In this document: one piece after another, positions 19,225 through 32,787 of the stretch
How positions within the stretch are numbered: position 1 is the first letter of the stretch
Layout of the letters: the number at the start of each line of letters is the position of its first letter
Assembly: GCF_017813355.1 (NCBI RefSeq)
Contig: NZ_JAGIYZ010000003.1
Coordinates: forward strand, 186,001-250,000
Source of the DNA: Roseomonas nitratireducens
GTDB taxonomy: Bacteria; Pseudomonadota; Alphaproteobacteria; Acetobacterales; Acetobacteraceae
Length of the DNA stretch: 64,000 nt
Direction: 5' to 3'
Made by a program: the position numbers and the translations under genes
Notes under the pieces: model-generated
Databases searched by the model: none
What the model was told of the DNA's origin: nothing
What the model saw: only the letters and a program-made list of their open reading frames with translations

Positions 19225-19250
<26 letters not shown>
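17733..19250 (+). CDS. bchB: Dark-operative protochlorophyllide reductase subunit B
   Basis: A 505-residue partner of BchN. The N-terminus [20 protein letters not shown] is diagnostic, D36 in [13 protein letters not shown] is the cluster ligand, and [18 protein letters not shown] and [21 protein letters not shown] are family motifs. The C-terminal domain ([22 protein letters not shown]) is the short PCP-reductase-like module found at the end of BchB. It starts 4 nt after bchN and overlaps the bchH start. Confidence 0.96.
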
Positions 19251-23762
<4,512 letters not shown>

Positions 23763-23763
23763 G

Positions 23764-24459
23764 ATGAGCACCGGCACCTGGGCCGCCAGGCGCGGCCAGA
23801 TCGAGACCTATTTCGACCGCACCGCGGCCGAGGCGTGGAAGCGCCTCACCTCCGATGCGCCGGTCTCGGGCATCCGCGCCACGGTGCGTGCCGGGCGCGA
23901 TGCGATGCGGTCCAACCTGCTCTCCTGGCTGCCGGCGGACATGACCGGGCTCAGGCTGCTCGATGCCGGCTGCGGCACCGGGGCGTTGGCGGTCGAGGCC
24001 GCGTCGCGCGGCGCCGAGGTGGTGGCGATCGACGTCTCCCGTTCGCTGGTGGAAGTGGCGCGGGATCGGGCCGGCCCGGCCGCCGCGCGCATCCGCTTCG
24101 AGGTCGGCGACATGCTCGACCCGGCCTTCGGCGCCTTCGATCACGTGGTGGCGATGGACAGCCTGATCCACTACCGCGCGGCGGATGTGGTGAAGGCGCT
24201 GGCGGGGCTTGCCGGGCGCACGCGCCGCTCGGTGATCTTCACCTTCGCCCCGCGCACGCCGCTGCTGGCCGCGATGCATGTGGTGGGCCGCGCCTTCCCG
24301 CGCGGGGACCGCGCACCGGCGATCGAGCCGGTCGCCGAGGCCGCGCTGCGCCGGCTGATCGCGCAGGAGGCGGGACTTTCCGGCTTCGCGGTCGGCCACA
24401 CGAAGCGCGTCGCGAGCGGCTTCTACACCTCCCAGGGCATGGAGCTTGCCGCGCGATGA
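23764..24459 (+). CDS. bchM: Mg-protoporphyrin IX O-methyltransferase
   Basis: A 231-residue SAM-dependent methyltransferase that esterifies the ring-C propionate of Mg-protoporphyrin IX. It shows the N-terminal IETYFDRTAAEAWKRLTSDAPVS block typical of BchM, motif I LRLLDAGCGTGALAVEAASRGAEVVAIDVS, and the conserved end SGFYTSQGMELA. It starts 1 nt after bchL and overlaps lhaA. Confidence 0.95.
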   Translation: MSTGTWAARRGQIETYFDRTAAEAWKRLTSDAPVSGIRATVRAGRDAMRSNLLSWLPADMTGLRLLDAGCGTGALAVEAASRGAEVVAIDVSRSLVEVARDRAGPAAARIRFEVGDMLDPAFGAFDHVVAMDSLIHYRAADVVKALAGLAGRTRRSVIFTFAPRTPLLAAMHVVGRAFPRGDRAPAIEPVAEAALRRLIAQEAGLSGFAVGHTKRVASGFYTSQGMELAAR

Positions 24460-25886
24460 CCGGCCTGAACGCCCGTATCGCTCGCGTCTGGACGAAGGTC
24501 GGCCACGACCTTCTGCCCTTCGCCGACGAGCAATCGGGCGAATTGCCGTGGTCGCGCCTGTTCCGGCTTTCGCTGTTCCAGATCTCCTGCGGCATGTCGA
24601 CGGTGCTGCTGATCGGCACGCTGAACCGGGTGATGATCGTCGAGCTCGGCGTCCCGGCCTCGCTCGTCGCGCTGATGGTGGCACTGCCGCTCGTCTTCGC
24701 GCCGTTGCGGGCGCTGATCGGCTTCCGTTCGGACACCTATCGCTCGGTCCTCGGCTGGCGGCGGGTGCCCTATTTCTGGCTCGGCAGCGTCATCCAGTTC
24801 GGCGGGCTCGCCATGATGCCCTTCGCGCTGCTGATCCTGTCGGGCGACACCTGGGCGCCGGCCTGGGTCGCGCAGCTTTCGGCCGCGATCGCCTTCCTGA
24901 TGGTGGGCGCGGGGCTGCACACGACGCAGACGGTCGGGCTCGCGCTCGCGACCGACCTGGTCGAGGAACGCGCCCAGCCGAACGTCGTCGCGCTGCTGTC
25001 GATGATGCTGCTGGCCGGCATGGTGGTCTCGGCCGCGGCCTTCGGGCTGCTGCTGGCGGAATTCAGCCAGATCCGGCTGATCCAGATCATCCAGGGCGTG
25101 GCCGCGGCGACGCTCGTGCTGAACTTCATCGCGGTGTGGAAGCAGGAGGCGCTCGACCCCTCCCGCACCCGGGGCCGCGGCAAGGACGAGCCGGGCTTCC
25201 TCGAGAGTTTCCGCCGGCTGCGCCGGCGGGGCCCGTGGATGCGGCGGCTCGCCGTGGTCGGGCTCGGCACCGCGGGCTTCGCGATGCAGGACGTGCTGCT
25301 CGAACCCTATGGCGGGCAAGTGCTGGGCCTGGGCGTCGGCGCGACGACGGGGCTGACGGCGCTCCTCGCCGGCGGCGGCGTGGTCGGCTTCATCCTTGCG
25401 GCGCGCTGGCTTTCGGCCGGGCGCGATGCGGCGCGCATCATCGGCTATGGCGCGCTGACCGGGGTCGCGGGGTTCAGCCTCGTCATCCTGGCCGCGCCGC
25501 TCGTGTCGGTCCTCGCCTATGTGGCGGGATCGGCCATCATCGGGCTGGGGGGCGGGCTGTTCGCGCATGCGACGCTCACCTCCTGCATGCGGGCCGCGCC
25601 TGCGGACAAGACCGGGCTCGCGCTCGGCCTCTGGGGCGCGGTGCAGGCGACCTGCGCGGGCGCTGCCATCGCGCTCGGCGGCGTCGCGCGGGATGCGGTC
25701 AGCGCCGCCGCATCCGGGGGCTATCTCGGCGCCGGGCTGGAAGGCCCCGTCACCGGCTACGCCGCCGTCTACATGGCGGAAATCGCCATCCTGTTCATCG
25801 CCATCGCCACGGTCGGGCCACTGATCTCCCGGCCGGGGCTGCGTACGACCACCCGGACCGGCGTCGCCGATCCGGCATCCGTTTGA
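24456..25886 (+). CDS. lhaA: LH1 assembly protein LhaA (PucC family)
   Basis: A 476-residue, 12-helix PucC-family protein needed for LH1 assembly in Rhodobacter. It sits in the conserved bchM-lhaA-puhA position. The signatures LLIGTLNRVMIVELGVPASLVALM, LIGFRSDTYRSVLGWRRVPYFWLG and LATDLVEERAQPNVVALLSMMLLAGM are visible. The ATG at 24456 overlaps the bchM stop; an open frame extends upstream but lies inside bchM. A 21-nt gap with AAGCGGAGG leads into puhA. Confidence 0.94.
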   Translation: MTGLNARIARVWTKVGHDLLPFADEQSGELPWSRLFRLSLFQISCGMSTVLLIGTLNRVMIVELGVPASLVALMVALPLVFAPLRALIGFRSDTYRSVLGWRRVPYFWLGSVIQFGGLAMMPFALLILSGDTWAPAWVAQLSAAIAFLMVGAGLHTTQTVGLALATDLVEERAQPNVVALLSMMLLAGMVVSAAAFGLLLAEFSQIRLIQIIQGVAAATLVLNFIAVWKQEALDPSRTRGRGKDEPGFLESFRRLRRRGPWMRRLAVVGLGTAGFAMQDVLLEPYGGQVLGLGVGATTGLTALLAGGGVVGFILAARWLSAGRDAARIIGYGALTGVAGFSLVILAAPLVSVLAYVAGSAIIGLGGGLFAHATLTSCMRAAPADKTGLALGLWGAVQATCAGAAIALGGVARDAVSAAASGGYLGAGLEGPVTGYAAVYMAEIAILFIAIATVGPLISRPGLRTTTRTGVADPASV

Positions 25887-25907
25887 CCCCTGTAAGCGGA
25901 GGCCAGA

Positions 25908-26690
25908 ATGCCCACGCCACCTACCACGCCGGTGTTTCTCGACCTGGCGGCCCTGTCGCTCTACATCTTCTTCGCCTTCTTCACCTTCCTGGTGTTCTGG
26001 CTGCACCGCGAGGGCAAGCGCGAAGGCTACCCGCTGGTCTCCGACCGGTCGGACCGGCCGAATTTCGGCACGATCCACGGCTTCCCCGAGACGCCGAAGC
26101 CGAAGGTGTTCCTGCTGCACTACCCGCACGGCGCGACCGTGACGCAGGGCCAGAACCCCGAGCGTGACGTCACCGGGCTGATCGTCGAGAACGCCTACAA
26201 CGGCTCCCCCTTCGATCCGAAGGGCGACCCGATGAAGGACGGCATCGGCGCCGCCTCCTACGCCATGCGCGCAGATACGCCGGACCTCGCCTTCGACGAC
26301 AACCTGCCCAAGATCGTGCCGCTGCGCGCCGCCCCGGGCTGGACGATCCCCGAGGAGGATCCGGATCCGCGCGGCAAGAGCGTGACGACGCTGGACGGCG
26401 AGGTCGCCGGCACCGTGGTGGACCTCTGGGTCGACCGCTCCGAGATCCTGCTCCGCTACATCGAGGTCGAGGTCCCCGGCGGCCGGCGCGTGCTGGTGCC
26501 GATGTTCCTCGCGACCGTGAACGACGAGGGCGAGGTGAGGGTGAAGGCCGTCACCGCCGCGCAGCTCGCCGCCGCCCCGGGCATCAAGTCGCCCGAGCAG
26601 GTCACGCTGCTCGAGGAGGACATGGTCAGCGGCTACTTCGGCGGTGGGCACCTGCACGCCACGCCCGAGCGCAGCGAGCCGCTGCTGTGA
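25908..26690 (+). CDS. puhA: Reaction centre subunit H
   Basis: A 260-residue protein with a single N-terminal membrane helix (about 12-32, LAALSLYIFFAFFTFLVFWL) and a cytoplasmic PRC-barrel domain that caps the L/M core and guides protons to QB. HREGKREGYPLVSD, FGTIHGFPETPKPKVFLLHYPHG and VAGTVVDLWVDRSEILLRYIEVEV match PuhA. The acidic/His-rich end (SGYFGGGHLHATPERSEPLL) is usual. The stop overlaps the GTG start of puhB. Confidence 0.97.
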   Translation: MPTPPTTPVFLDLAALSLYIFFAFFTFLVFWLHREGKREGYPLVSDRSDRPNFGTIHGFPETPKPKVFLLHYPHGATVTQGQNPERDVTGLIVENAYNGSPFDPKGDPMKDGIGAASYAMRADTPDLAFDDNLPKIVPLRAAPGWTIPEEDPDPRGKSVTTLDGEVAGTVVDLWVDRSEILLRYIEVEVPGGRRVLVPMFLATVNDEGEVRVKAVTAAQLAAAPGIKSPEQVTLLEEDMVSGYFGGGHLHATPERSEPLL

Positions 26691-27367
26691 GCGGCCGCGC
26701 GCCTCGCCCCGTCATCACCGAGCATGGGCTTGAGCCCGTGCCCGGCCTGCCGGGCCACCTTCCGGAAGGGGAGACGCTGCTCTGGCAGGGCCGGCCCGAA
26801 TGGCGGGCGCTGGCGCGCGGGGCGATGCATGTCCGCGGCATCGCGCTCTACTTCTTCCTGCTCGCGCTCTGGCGCGGGGCTGGGATCTCGGCCGATGGCG
26901 GCAGCACGGCCGATGTGGTGGCCGGCGGCGCGCTGATGCTGGTCATCGGCGCCGCGCCGATCGGCTTTCTCTACCTGTATGCCTGGGGGGCGGCGCGCTG
27001 CGCCGTCTACTCCATCACCAACCGCCGCATCGTGATGCGGGTCGGCGTCGCGCTGCCGGTCACGATCAACCTGCCCTTCGCGCTGGTCGAAGGCGCGTCG
27101 CTCACGCGGCGGGCCGACGGGACGGGCGACATCGCGCTCCGCCTCGGCGGGCCGCAGCGTGTCTCCTGGATCATGCTCTGGCCGCATCTTCGCCCCTGGC
27201 GCATGGCGAAGCCGGAGCCCATGCTGCGTGCCATCGCGGATGCGGATGCCGTGGCACAGGTGCTTGGCCGCGCGCTCGCCGCCTCCGCCGCGGTGCCCGT
27301 CACACCTATTCCCGATGCCGCCGAGGACCGCAGGCGTGGCAACGCCGGCGCTGAGGCCATGGCCTGA
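26687..27367 (+). CDS. puhB: Reaction centre assembly protein PuhB
   Basis: A 226-residue membrane protein starting at GTG overlapping the puhA stop (GTGA). It has about three hydrophobic helices (about 43-58, 70-105) and a bacterial PH-like region (AVYSITNRRIVMRVGVALPVTINLPFALVEGASLTRR). PuhB proteins are dimeric reaction-centre assembly factors. The N-terminal ITEHGLEPVPGLPGHLPEGETLLWQGRPEW block is characteristic. Confidence 0.92.
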   Translation: MSGRAPRPVITEHGLEPVPGLPGHLPEGETLLWQGRPEWRALARGAMHVRGIALYFFLLALWRGAGISADGGSTADVVAGGALMLVIGAAPIGFLYLYAWGAARCAVYSITNRRIVMRVGVALPVTINLPFALVEGASLTRRADGTGDIALRLGGPQRVSWIMLWPHLRPWRMAKPEPMLRAIADADAVAQVLGRALAASAAVPVTPIPDAAEDRRRGNAGAEAMA

Positions 27368-27380
27368 GGAGATGACGACC

Positions 27381-27836
27381 ATGTCCCGCGCGATCCGCTC
27401 CGAGATTCTCACCCGTGGCCAGGCACTGGCCATCGGCATCGGCATGGCGGCGGTCGTCGGGCTTGTCGCGATGCCGGTCGCGCCGAACCGCGCGCCGGCG
27501 ATCGTCGCCGACGCGGTGCGCGCCGAGCGCGCCTTCCACGCCACCGACCGCGACGACGGCGCCGTGGTGCTGACCGATGCCGCGACGGGGGCCGTCGTGC
27601 TCGTCGTCGCGCCCGGCGAGGACGGCTTCGTGCGCGGCACGCTGCGCGGCCTGGCGCGCGAGCGGCGCGCCCGCGACCTTGGCCCGGCCGTTCCTTTCCG
27701 CCTGATCGCCTGGGGCGACGGGCGCCTGACGTTGGACGACACGGCGACAGGCCGGCGTCTCGACCTTCTGGCCTTCGGCCAGACGCAAGCGGAGGCCTTC
27801 GCGCGCCTCCTGCCCATCGGGGAGAAAAGAGAATGA
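27381..27836 (+). CDS. puhC: Photosynthetic complex assembly protein PuhC
   Basis: A 151-residue protein with one N-terminal membrane anchor ([19 protein letters not shown]) and a small periplasmic beta-rich domain ([46 protein letters not shown]), as in PuhC, which supports RC-LH1 assembly. AGGAG at 27367-27371 is 9 nt from the ATG at 27381; the ATG at 27372 would have no spacer, so I prefer 27381. Confidence 0.9.
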   Translation: MSRAIRSEILTRGQALAIGIGMAAVVGLVAMPVAPNRAPAIVADAVRAERAFHATDRDDGAVVLTDAATGAVVLVVAPGEDGFVRGTLRGLARERRARDLGPAVPFRLIAWGDGRLTLDDTATGRRLDLLAFGQTQAEAFARLLPIGEKRE

Positions 27837-28153
27837 GCAAGGAAGGGATGGCCTGGCCGGCCTGGCTTGGCGGAGGGCGCACGCTCGAGGTGCCCTGCAC
27901 CGTCGAGATCGAGCGCAGCTTCGACAGCTTCCACGCCTATGCGGTGCCGGAAGGCGTCGACCTTCGGCCGGGCGACCGCGTGGTGGTGCATGGCACCCCC
28001 GACCATATCGGCTTCGGCGAGAAGATGAGCTTCGAGACCCGCGCGACCGTCTACCGCGCCGGTCCGCTCACGCGCTTCTGGACGCAGTGGGTCGCGATCT
28101 TCGAGCTGACCGAGCTGTACCATTGCGGATTCGAGCCGAAGGAGGCCGCGTGA
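27833..28153 (+). CDS. Conserved photosynthesis-cluster protein between puhC and acsF
   Basis: A 106-residue soluble protein that overlaps puhC by 4 nt and ends in the TGATG that starts acsF, so it is translated in the operon. [38 protein letters not shown] suggests a beta-barrel, and [42 protein letters not shown] is highly conserved-looking. I recall unnamed homologues in this position in other purple bacteria. Its tight coupling to acsF suggests a role with the aerobic cyclase or in complex assembly, but this is inference. Confidence 0.8.
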   Translation: MSKEGMAWPAWLGGGRTLEVPCTVEIERSFDSFHAYAVPEGVDLRPGDRVVVHGTPDHIGFGEKMSFETRATVYRAGPLTRFWTQWVAIFELTELYHCGFEPKEAA

Positions 28154-29253
28154 TGGAAGCGCTCGTCCTCGGCGGCCCCGATGAGGGGCTGATCGGCACC
28201 AAGCAGGGCGCGTCGGCGGCCGCCACCCGTATGGCGATGACCGAGACGGTCCTCAGCCCGCGCTTCTACACCACCGACTTCGCCGCGATGGACAAGGTGG
28301 ATGTCGAGCCGCTGCGCGCCCAGTGGGACCGGCTGATGGACGAGTTCCGCGCCGATCCGAACAAGGGCCATTTCGTCCGCAACGAGGATTTCGACAAGTT
28401 CGACCTCGGTAGCCTGCCGGAAGGCCTGCAGAAGGAACTGGTCGAGTTCCTCGTGAGTTCCGTCACGGCGGAATTCTCCGGCTGCGTGCTCTATGCCGAG
28501 ATCAAGAAGCGCGTGACGAACCCGGACATGAAGGAACTGTTTTCCGTCATGGCGCGTGATGAGAGCCGCCACGCCGGCTTCATCAACGACAGCCTCAAGG
28601 ACATCGGGGTCGGCGTCGACCTCGGCTTCCTGACGCGCGCGAAGAAGTACCACTACTTCCAGCCGAAGTTCATCTTCTACGCCACCTATCTGAGCGAGAA
28701 GATCGGCTATGCGCGCTACATCACGATCTTCCGCCAGTTCGAGCGGCATCCGGAGCTGCGCTTCCACCCGATCTTCCAGTGGTTCGAGAAGTGGTGCAAC
28801 GACGAGTTCCGCCACGGGGAAGCCTTCGCGCTGCTCATGCGCGCCAATCCGCACCTGCTGCAGGGCATCAACGTCTGGTGGTGCCGCTTCTTCCAACTGG
28901 CGGTCTTCGCGACGATGTACGTGCGCGACCATGCCCGGCCCGAATTCCACAAGGCGCTCGGCATGACGCCCACGGACTACGACATTCGCGTGCTGCGCAT
29001 CACCGAGGAGATCTGCCGCCAGGTCTTCCCCGCGACGATCGATGTCGACCATCCGGGCTTCCTGCGGGACATGGAACGGCTGAATGCCTTGTCCGTGGCG
29101 ATCGCCGCGGCCAAGGCGCAGGGTGGCGTCGGCGGCGCGGTCAAGCGCGTCGGCCTGTCCGCCGCGGCGGCCTTCACCTTCCTCCGCGCCCTGGTGCGGC
29201 GTCCCCGCCGGCACGACCTGCCGGCCGACGCCCGCCTGGCGCCGGCCTGGTAG
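28153..29253 (+). CDS. acsF: Aerobic Mg-protoporphyrin IX monomethyl ester cyclase (diiron)
   Basis: A 366-residue ferritin-like diiron oxygenase that forms ring E using O2. The two carboxylate-His motifs are present: [13 protein letters not shown] and [18 protein letters not shown], with earlier Glu ligands in [23 protein letters not shown]. The ATG at 28153 overlaps the previous stop and has AAGGAGG 8 nt upstream. After a family-typical core the last 40 residues are a basic, low-complexity tail. The O2-independent enzyme BchE is also encoded at 37856. Confidence 0.96.
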   Translation: MEALVLGGPDEGLIGTKQGASAAATRMAMTETVLSPRFYTTDFAAMDKVDVEPLRAQWDRLMDEFRADPNKGHFVRNEDFDKFDLGSLPEGLQKELVEFLVSSVTAEFSGCVLYAEIKKRVTNPDMKELFSVMARDESRHAGFINDSLKDIGVGVDLGFLTRAKKYHYFQPKFIFYATYLSEKIGYARYITIFRQFERHPELRFHPIFQWFEKWCNDEFRHGEAFALLMRANPHLLQGINVWWCRFFQLAVFATMYVRDHARPEFHKALGMTPTDYDIRVLRITEEICRQVFPATIDVDHPGFLRDMERLNALSVAIAAAKAQGGVGGAVKRVGLSAAAAFTFLRALVRRPRRHDLPADARLAPAW

Positions 29254-29280
29254 GCAAGGGGAGGGGCCGGAGGCGCACCC

Positions 29281-30351
29281 ATGGCCGAGATCGGCATCCC
29301 CGCACTGGTGACGATCTTCGTCTGGTGGTTCTCGACCGGGCTCATCCTGCTGCTCGACGGGCTGCGGCGCGACACCTTCGGCCGCAGCATGGCCGGGGCG
29401 ACGGCGCTGCTCGTCCTTGCGCTGTACGGGCTGGGCGCGGTGGCGGAGGACACCTCCGTCGCCGGCGCCTATCTCGGCTTCCTCTGCGGCCTGGCGGTCT
29501 GGGGCTGGATCGAGCTCGCCTTCCTGACCGGCTTCGTCACGGGGCCGCGGCGGGTGCCCTGCCCGCCGGGGCTGGTCGGCTTCCCCCGCGTGATGGCCGC
29601 GCTCGGCACGATCCTGTGGCATGAGATCGCGATCCTGACCGGGGCGGGGCTGATCCTCGGCATGACCCATGGCGCCGAGAACCAGGTCGGCGCCTGGACC
29701 TTCATGATCCTCTGGGTCATGCGGCAGTCCACCAAGCTGAACATCTTCCTGGGCGCGCGGAACACTGGCGAGGTCTTCCTGCCGGACCATCTCCGCTACC
29801 TCGGTTCCTATTTCCGCACCCGCCCGATGAACCTGCTGTTTCCATTCTCCGTCATGGGATCCACCCTGTTCTGCGCCTGGCTGTTCCACCACGCGCTGCT
29901 GCCGGGCGCGACGCCCTTCCAGGTGACCGCGGCGAGCCTGCTCGGCACGCTTGCCGCGCTCGCGGTGCTGGAACACTGGTTCCTGATGATGCCGCTGCCG
30001 ATCGAGGCGCTCTGGCGCTGGTCGATGGAACGCCGCACCGGGACCCAGGCCCCGCCGCCGCGCATGGCGGCCTGGGAGTCCGGCCTGTCCGCCCCCTGCG
30101 ACGCCGACCGGCTGGGCCGCCTGCTGCAGGAGGTGGCGGAAGGCGTCTACGGCCAGGTCGAGACGCTCCGCGGCACGCTCCGCTCCGCCACCGGCTGGGT
30201 GCAGTTCGACCTCGCCGATGGGCGCGCGCGGCTGATGCCGGTGATGGTCGCCGGCAACCAGGCCCCGCGCGTCGTCGCCGTCGGCACCACCCGCGACCTC
30301 GCGCGGTTGCGCGCGGCGCTTGAAGCCTGCTTAAGGCCGGCCGTCGCATGA
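29281..30351 (+). CDS. puhE: Photosynthetic complex protein PuhE (DUF3623) with C-terminal extension
   Basis: A 356-residue membrane protein. The first 250 residues hold seven or so helices with the DUF3623 hallmarks [66 protein letters not shown] and [12 protein letters not shown]. PuhE modulates bacteriochlorophyll and RC-LH1 levels in Rhodobacter. Residues about 265-356 form an additional soluble domain ([28 protein letters not shown]... [17 protein letters not shown]) that I do not recall in the Rhodobacter protein. It ends the puh segment; a 109-bp gap to hemA (30352-30460) shows no clear operator. Confidence 0.9.
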   Translation: MAEIGIPALVTIFVWWFSTGLILLLDGLRRDTFGRSMAGATALLVLALYGLGAVAEDTSVAGAYLGFLCGLAVWGWIELAFLTGFVTGPRRVPCPPGLVGFPRVMAALGTILWHEIAILTGAGLILGMTHGAENQVGAWTFMILWVMRQSTKLNIFLGARNTGEVFLPDHLRYLGSYFRTRPMNLLFPFSVMGSTLFCAWLFHHALLPGATPFQVTAASLLGTLAALAVLEHWFLMMPLPIEALWRWSMERRTGTQAPPPRMAAWESGLSAPCDADRLGRLLQEVAEGVYGQVETLRGTLRSATGWVQFDLADGRARLMPVMVAGNQAPRVVAVGTTRDLARLRAALEACLRPAVA

Positions 30352-30460
30352 TCCAGATCAAGGACATGCCGCGTCCCGCCCCAATCCCATACGGTATCGC
30401 GACGCGCCTTCGCGAATGCCGTCCCGACAAGGCGCGCCCGCAGACCCGGGGAGGTCAGCC

Positions 30461-31675
30461 ATGAACTACGAGGCTTATTTCCGTGCCCAGCTCGATGGCC
30501 TCCGCCGTGAGGGGCGCTACCGGGTCTTCGCCGACATCGAGCGCCAGGCCGGCGCCTATCCACGGGCCATCCGGCACGATGGCGGGGGCAAGACGCGCGA
30601 AGTGACCGTGTGGTGCTCCAACGACTATCTCGGCATGGGGCAGCACCCGAAGGTGATCGGGGCGATGCACGCGGCACTCGACCGCTACGGCGCGGGGGCG
30701 GGCGGCACGCGCAACATCTCGGGCACCAACCACGAGCATGTGCTGCTGGAACGCGCGCTGGCCGACCTGCACGGGACGGAATCCGCGCTGCTGTTCAACT
30801 CCGGCTACATGTCGAACTGGGCCTCGCTCTCGACGCTCGCCTCCCGCATGCCGGGCTGCGTGATCGTGTCGGATGAGATGAACCACGCCTCGATGATCGA
30901 GGGCATGCGCCATTCGCGCGCCGAGCGCCGGCTGTTCCGCCACAACGACGTGGCCGACCTGCGCCGCGTGCTGGCCGAGCTCGACCCCAAGGCGCCGAAG
31001 CTCGTGGCCTTCGAGAGCGTCTATTCGATGGATGGCGACATCGCCCCGATCGCCGAGATCTGCGACGCGGCGGACGAGTTCGGCGCCATGACCTATTGCG
31101 ACGAGGTCCATGGCGTCGGCCTCTATGGCGCGACGGGCGGCGGTGTGACGGAACGCGACGGCGTCGCGAACCGCCTGACCGTCATCGAGGGCACGCTCGC
31201 CAAGGCCTTCGGCGTGATCGGCGGCTACATCGCCGGCACGACGGCGATGTGCGACTTCGTCCGCTCCTTTGCCTCGGGCTTCATCTTCTCGACCGCGCTG
31301 CCGCCGGCCGTCGCCGCCGGCGCCCGCGCGGCGATCGAGCATCTGCGCCAGTCCAACACCGAGCGCACGCGCCTGCACGAACGCGCCGCGACGCTGCGCC
31401 GCCGGCTGGACGCGATCGGCGTGCCGCACCTGCAGAACAACAGCCACATCGTGCCGGTGATGGTCTACGACCCGGTGCTCTGCAAGACGATCAGCGACAT
31501 CCTGCTGGACGAGCACGGCGTCTACGTGCAGCCCATCAACTACCCGACCGTCCCGCGCGGGACGGAGCGGCTGCGCATCACGCCATCCCCCGTGCACTCG
31601 GATGCCGACATGGACCACCTGGTCGGCGCCCTGGAAGCGGTCTGGGCGCGGTTCAGCCTGCGGCGGGCCGCTTGA
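30461..31675 (+). CDS. hemA: 5-aminolevulinate synthase
   Basis: A 404-residue PLP enzyme that condenses glycine and succinyl-CoA into 5-aminolevulinate (C4 route), the entry to tetrapyrroles in alphaproteobacteria. It has [43 protein letters not shown] and the PLP lysine K248 in [14 protein letters not shown]. The ATG at 30461 has GGGGAGG upstream; an upstream in-frame ATG at 30416 is not supported. The stop overlaps the bchI start (TGATG), directly coupling ALA synthesis to Mg chelatase. Confidence 0.96.
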   Translation: MNYEAYFRAQLDGLRREGRYRVFADIERQAGAYPRAIRHDGGGKTREVTVWCSNDYLGMGQHPKVIGAMHAALDRYGAGAGGTRNISGTNHEHVLLERALADLHGTESALLFNSGYMSNWASLSTLASRMPGCVIVSDEMNHASMIEGMRHSRAERRLFRHNDVADLRRVLAELDPKAPKLVAFESVYSMDGDIAPIAEICDAADEFGAMTYCDEVHGVGLYGATGGGVTERDGVANRLTVIEGTLAKAFGVIGGYIAGTTAMCDFVRSFASGFIFSTALPPAVAAGARAAIEHLRQSNTERTRLHERAATLRRRLDAIGVPHLQNNSHIVPVMVYDPVLCKTISDILLDEHGVYVQPINYPTVPRGTERLRITPSPVHSDADMDHLVGALEAVWARFSLRRAA

Positions 31676-32787
31676 TGGACGGGCTGCCCGGCGAACGCCG
31701 GGCGGCGGCGGAGCAGGGCGTCTCCGCGCCGCCCGCCAAGGCGCGCGCCGCGAAGCCGGCCGCGCCCGCCGCCCGTGCGCCCTATCCCTTCGCCGCCATC
31801 GTGGGGCAGGAGGAGATGCTGCGCGCCCTGCTGATCGCGGCCGTCGACCCGAGCGTCGGCGGCGTGCTGGTGCTGGGCGACCGCGGCACGGGCAAGTCCA
31901 CCGCGGTGCGCGCGCTCGCCGCGCTGCTGCCGCCGATGAAGGCGGTCGAAGGCTGCCGCTTCGGCTGCGACCCGGGCGATGCCGCCGCGCTCTGCGCCGA
32001 TTGCCGCGCCCGCGGCCGGCTGCGCGCGATCGAGACGCCCGTGCCGGTCGTCGACCTGCCGCTCGGCGCGACGGAGGACCGCGTCGCCGGCGCGCTCGAC
32101 ATCGAGCGGGCGCTGGCCGAAGGCGTGAAGGCCTTCGAGCCCGGGTTGCTCGCCCGCGCCCATCGCGGCTTCCTCTACATCGACGAGGTCAACCTCCTCG
32201 AGGACCATCTCGTCGACCTGCTGCTCGACGTCGCGGCCTCGGGCGAGAACCTGGTGGAGCGGGAAGGGATCTCGATCCGCCATCCCGCACGCTTCGTGCT
32301 GGTGGGCAGCGGCAACCCCGAGGAAGGGGAGCTTCGCCCGCAGCTGCTCGACCGCTTCGGGCTGTGCGTCGAGGTGCGCACGCCGGGCGACGTGCCGACG
32401 CGCATCGAGGTGATCCGCCGCCGCGACGCCTACGAGCGCGACCACGCCGCCTTCTGCGCGGCGTGGGAGAAGGAACAGGCGCGCCTGCGCCGGAGCATCC
32501 TCGCCGCCCGCGCGCATCTGTCGCAGGTGAGCGTGCCCGACGCGGCGCTGGAACGCGCGGCGACGCTCTGCCTCGCGCTCGGCACGGACGGGCTGCGCGG
32601 CGAACTGACGCTGATCCGCACGGCGCGCGCGCTCGCCGCGCTGGAAGGCCGCGACACGGTCGGCGACGCGGAACTCCGCGCCGTCGCCAACCCCGCGCTG
32701 CGCCACCGCCTGCGCCGCAACCCGCTGGACGAGACCTCCTCCTCCACCCGGGTCGAGCGTGCGGTGGCGGAGTTGTTCGGGCCGTGA
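31675..32787 (+). CDS. bchI: Magnesium chelatase AAA+ ATPase subunit I
   Basis: A 370-residue AAA+ ATPase. After an Ala/Pro-rich leader of about 35 residues come PFAAIVGQEEMLRALLIAAVDP, Walker A LGDRGTGKST, GCRFGCDPG, Walker B GFLYIDEVNLLEDHLVDLLLDVAASG, and the sensor/arginine regions FVLVGSGNPEEGELRPQLLDRFGL and TDGLRGELTLIRTARALAAL. It drives BchH-dependent Mg insertion with BchD. It overlaps bchD by 4 nt. Confidence 0.96.
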   Translation: MDGLPGERRAAAEQGVSAPPAKARAAKPAAPAARAPYPFAAIVGQEEMLRALLIAAVDPSVGGVLVLGDRGTGKSTAVRALAALLPPMKAVEGCRFGCDPGDAAALCADCRARGRLRAIETPVPVVDLPLGATEDRVAGALDIERALAEGVKAFEPGLLARAHRGFLYIDEVNLLEDHLVDLLLDVAASGENLVEREGISIRHPARFVLVGSGNPEEGELRPQLLDRFGLCVEVRTPGDVPTRIEVIRRRDAYERDHAAFCAAWEKEQARLRRSILAARAHLSQVSVPDAALERAATLCLALGTDGLRGELTLIRTARALAALEGRDTVGDAELRAVANPALRHRLRRNPLDETSSSTRVERAVAELFGP

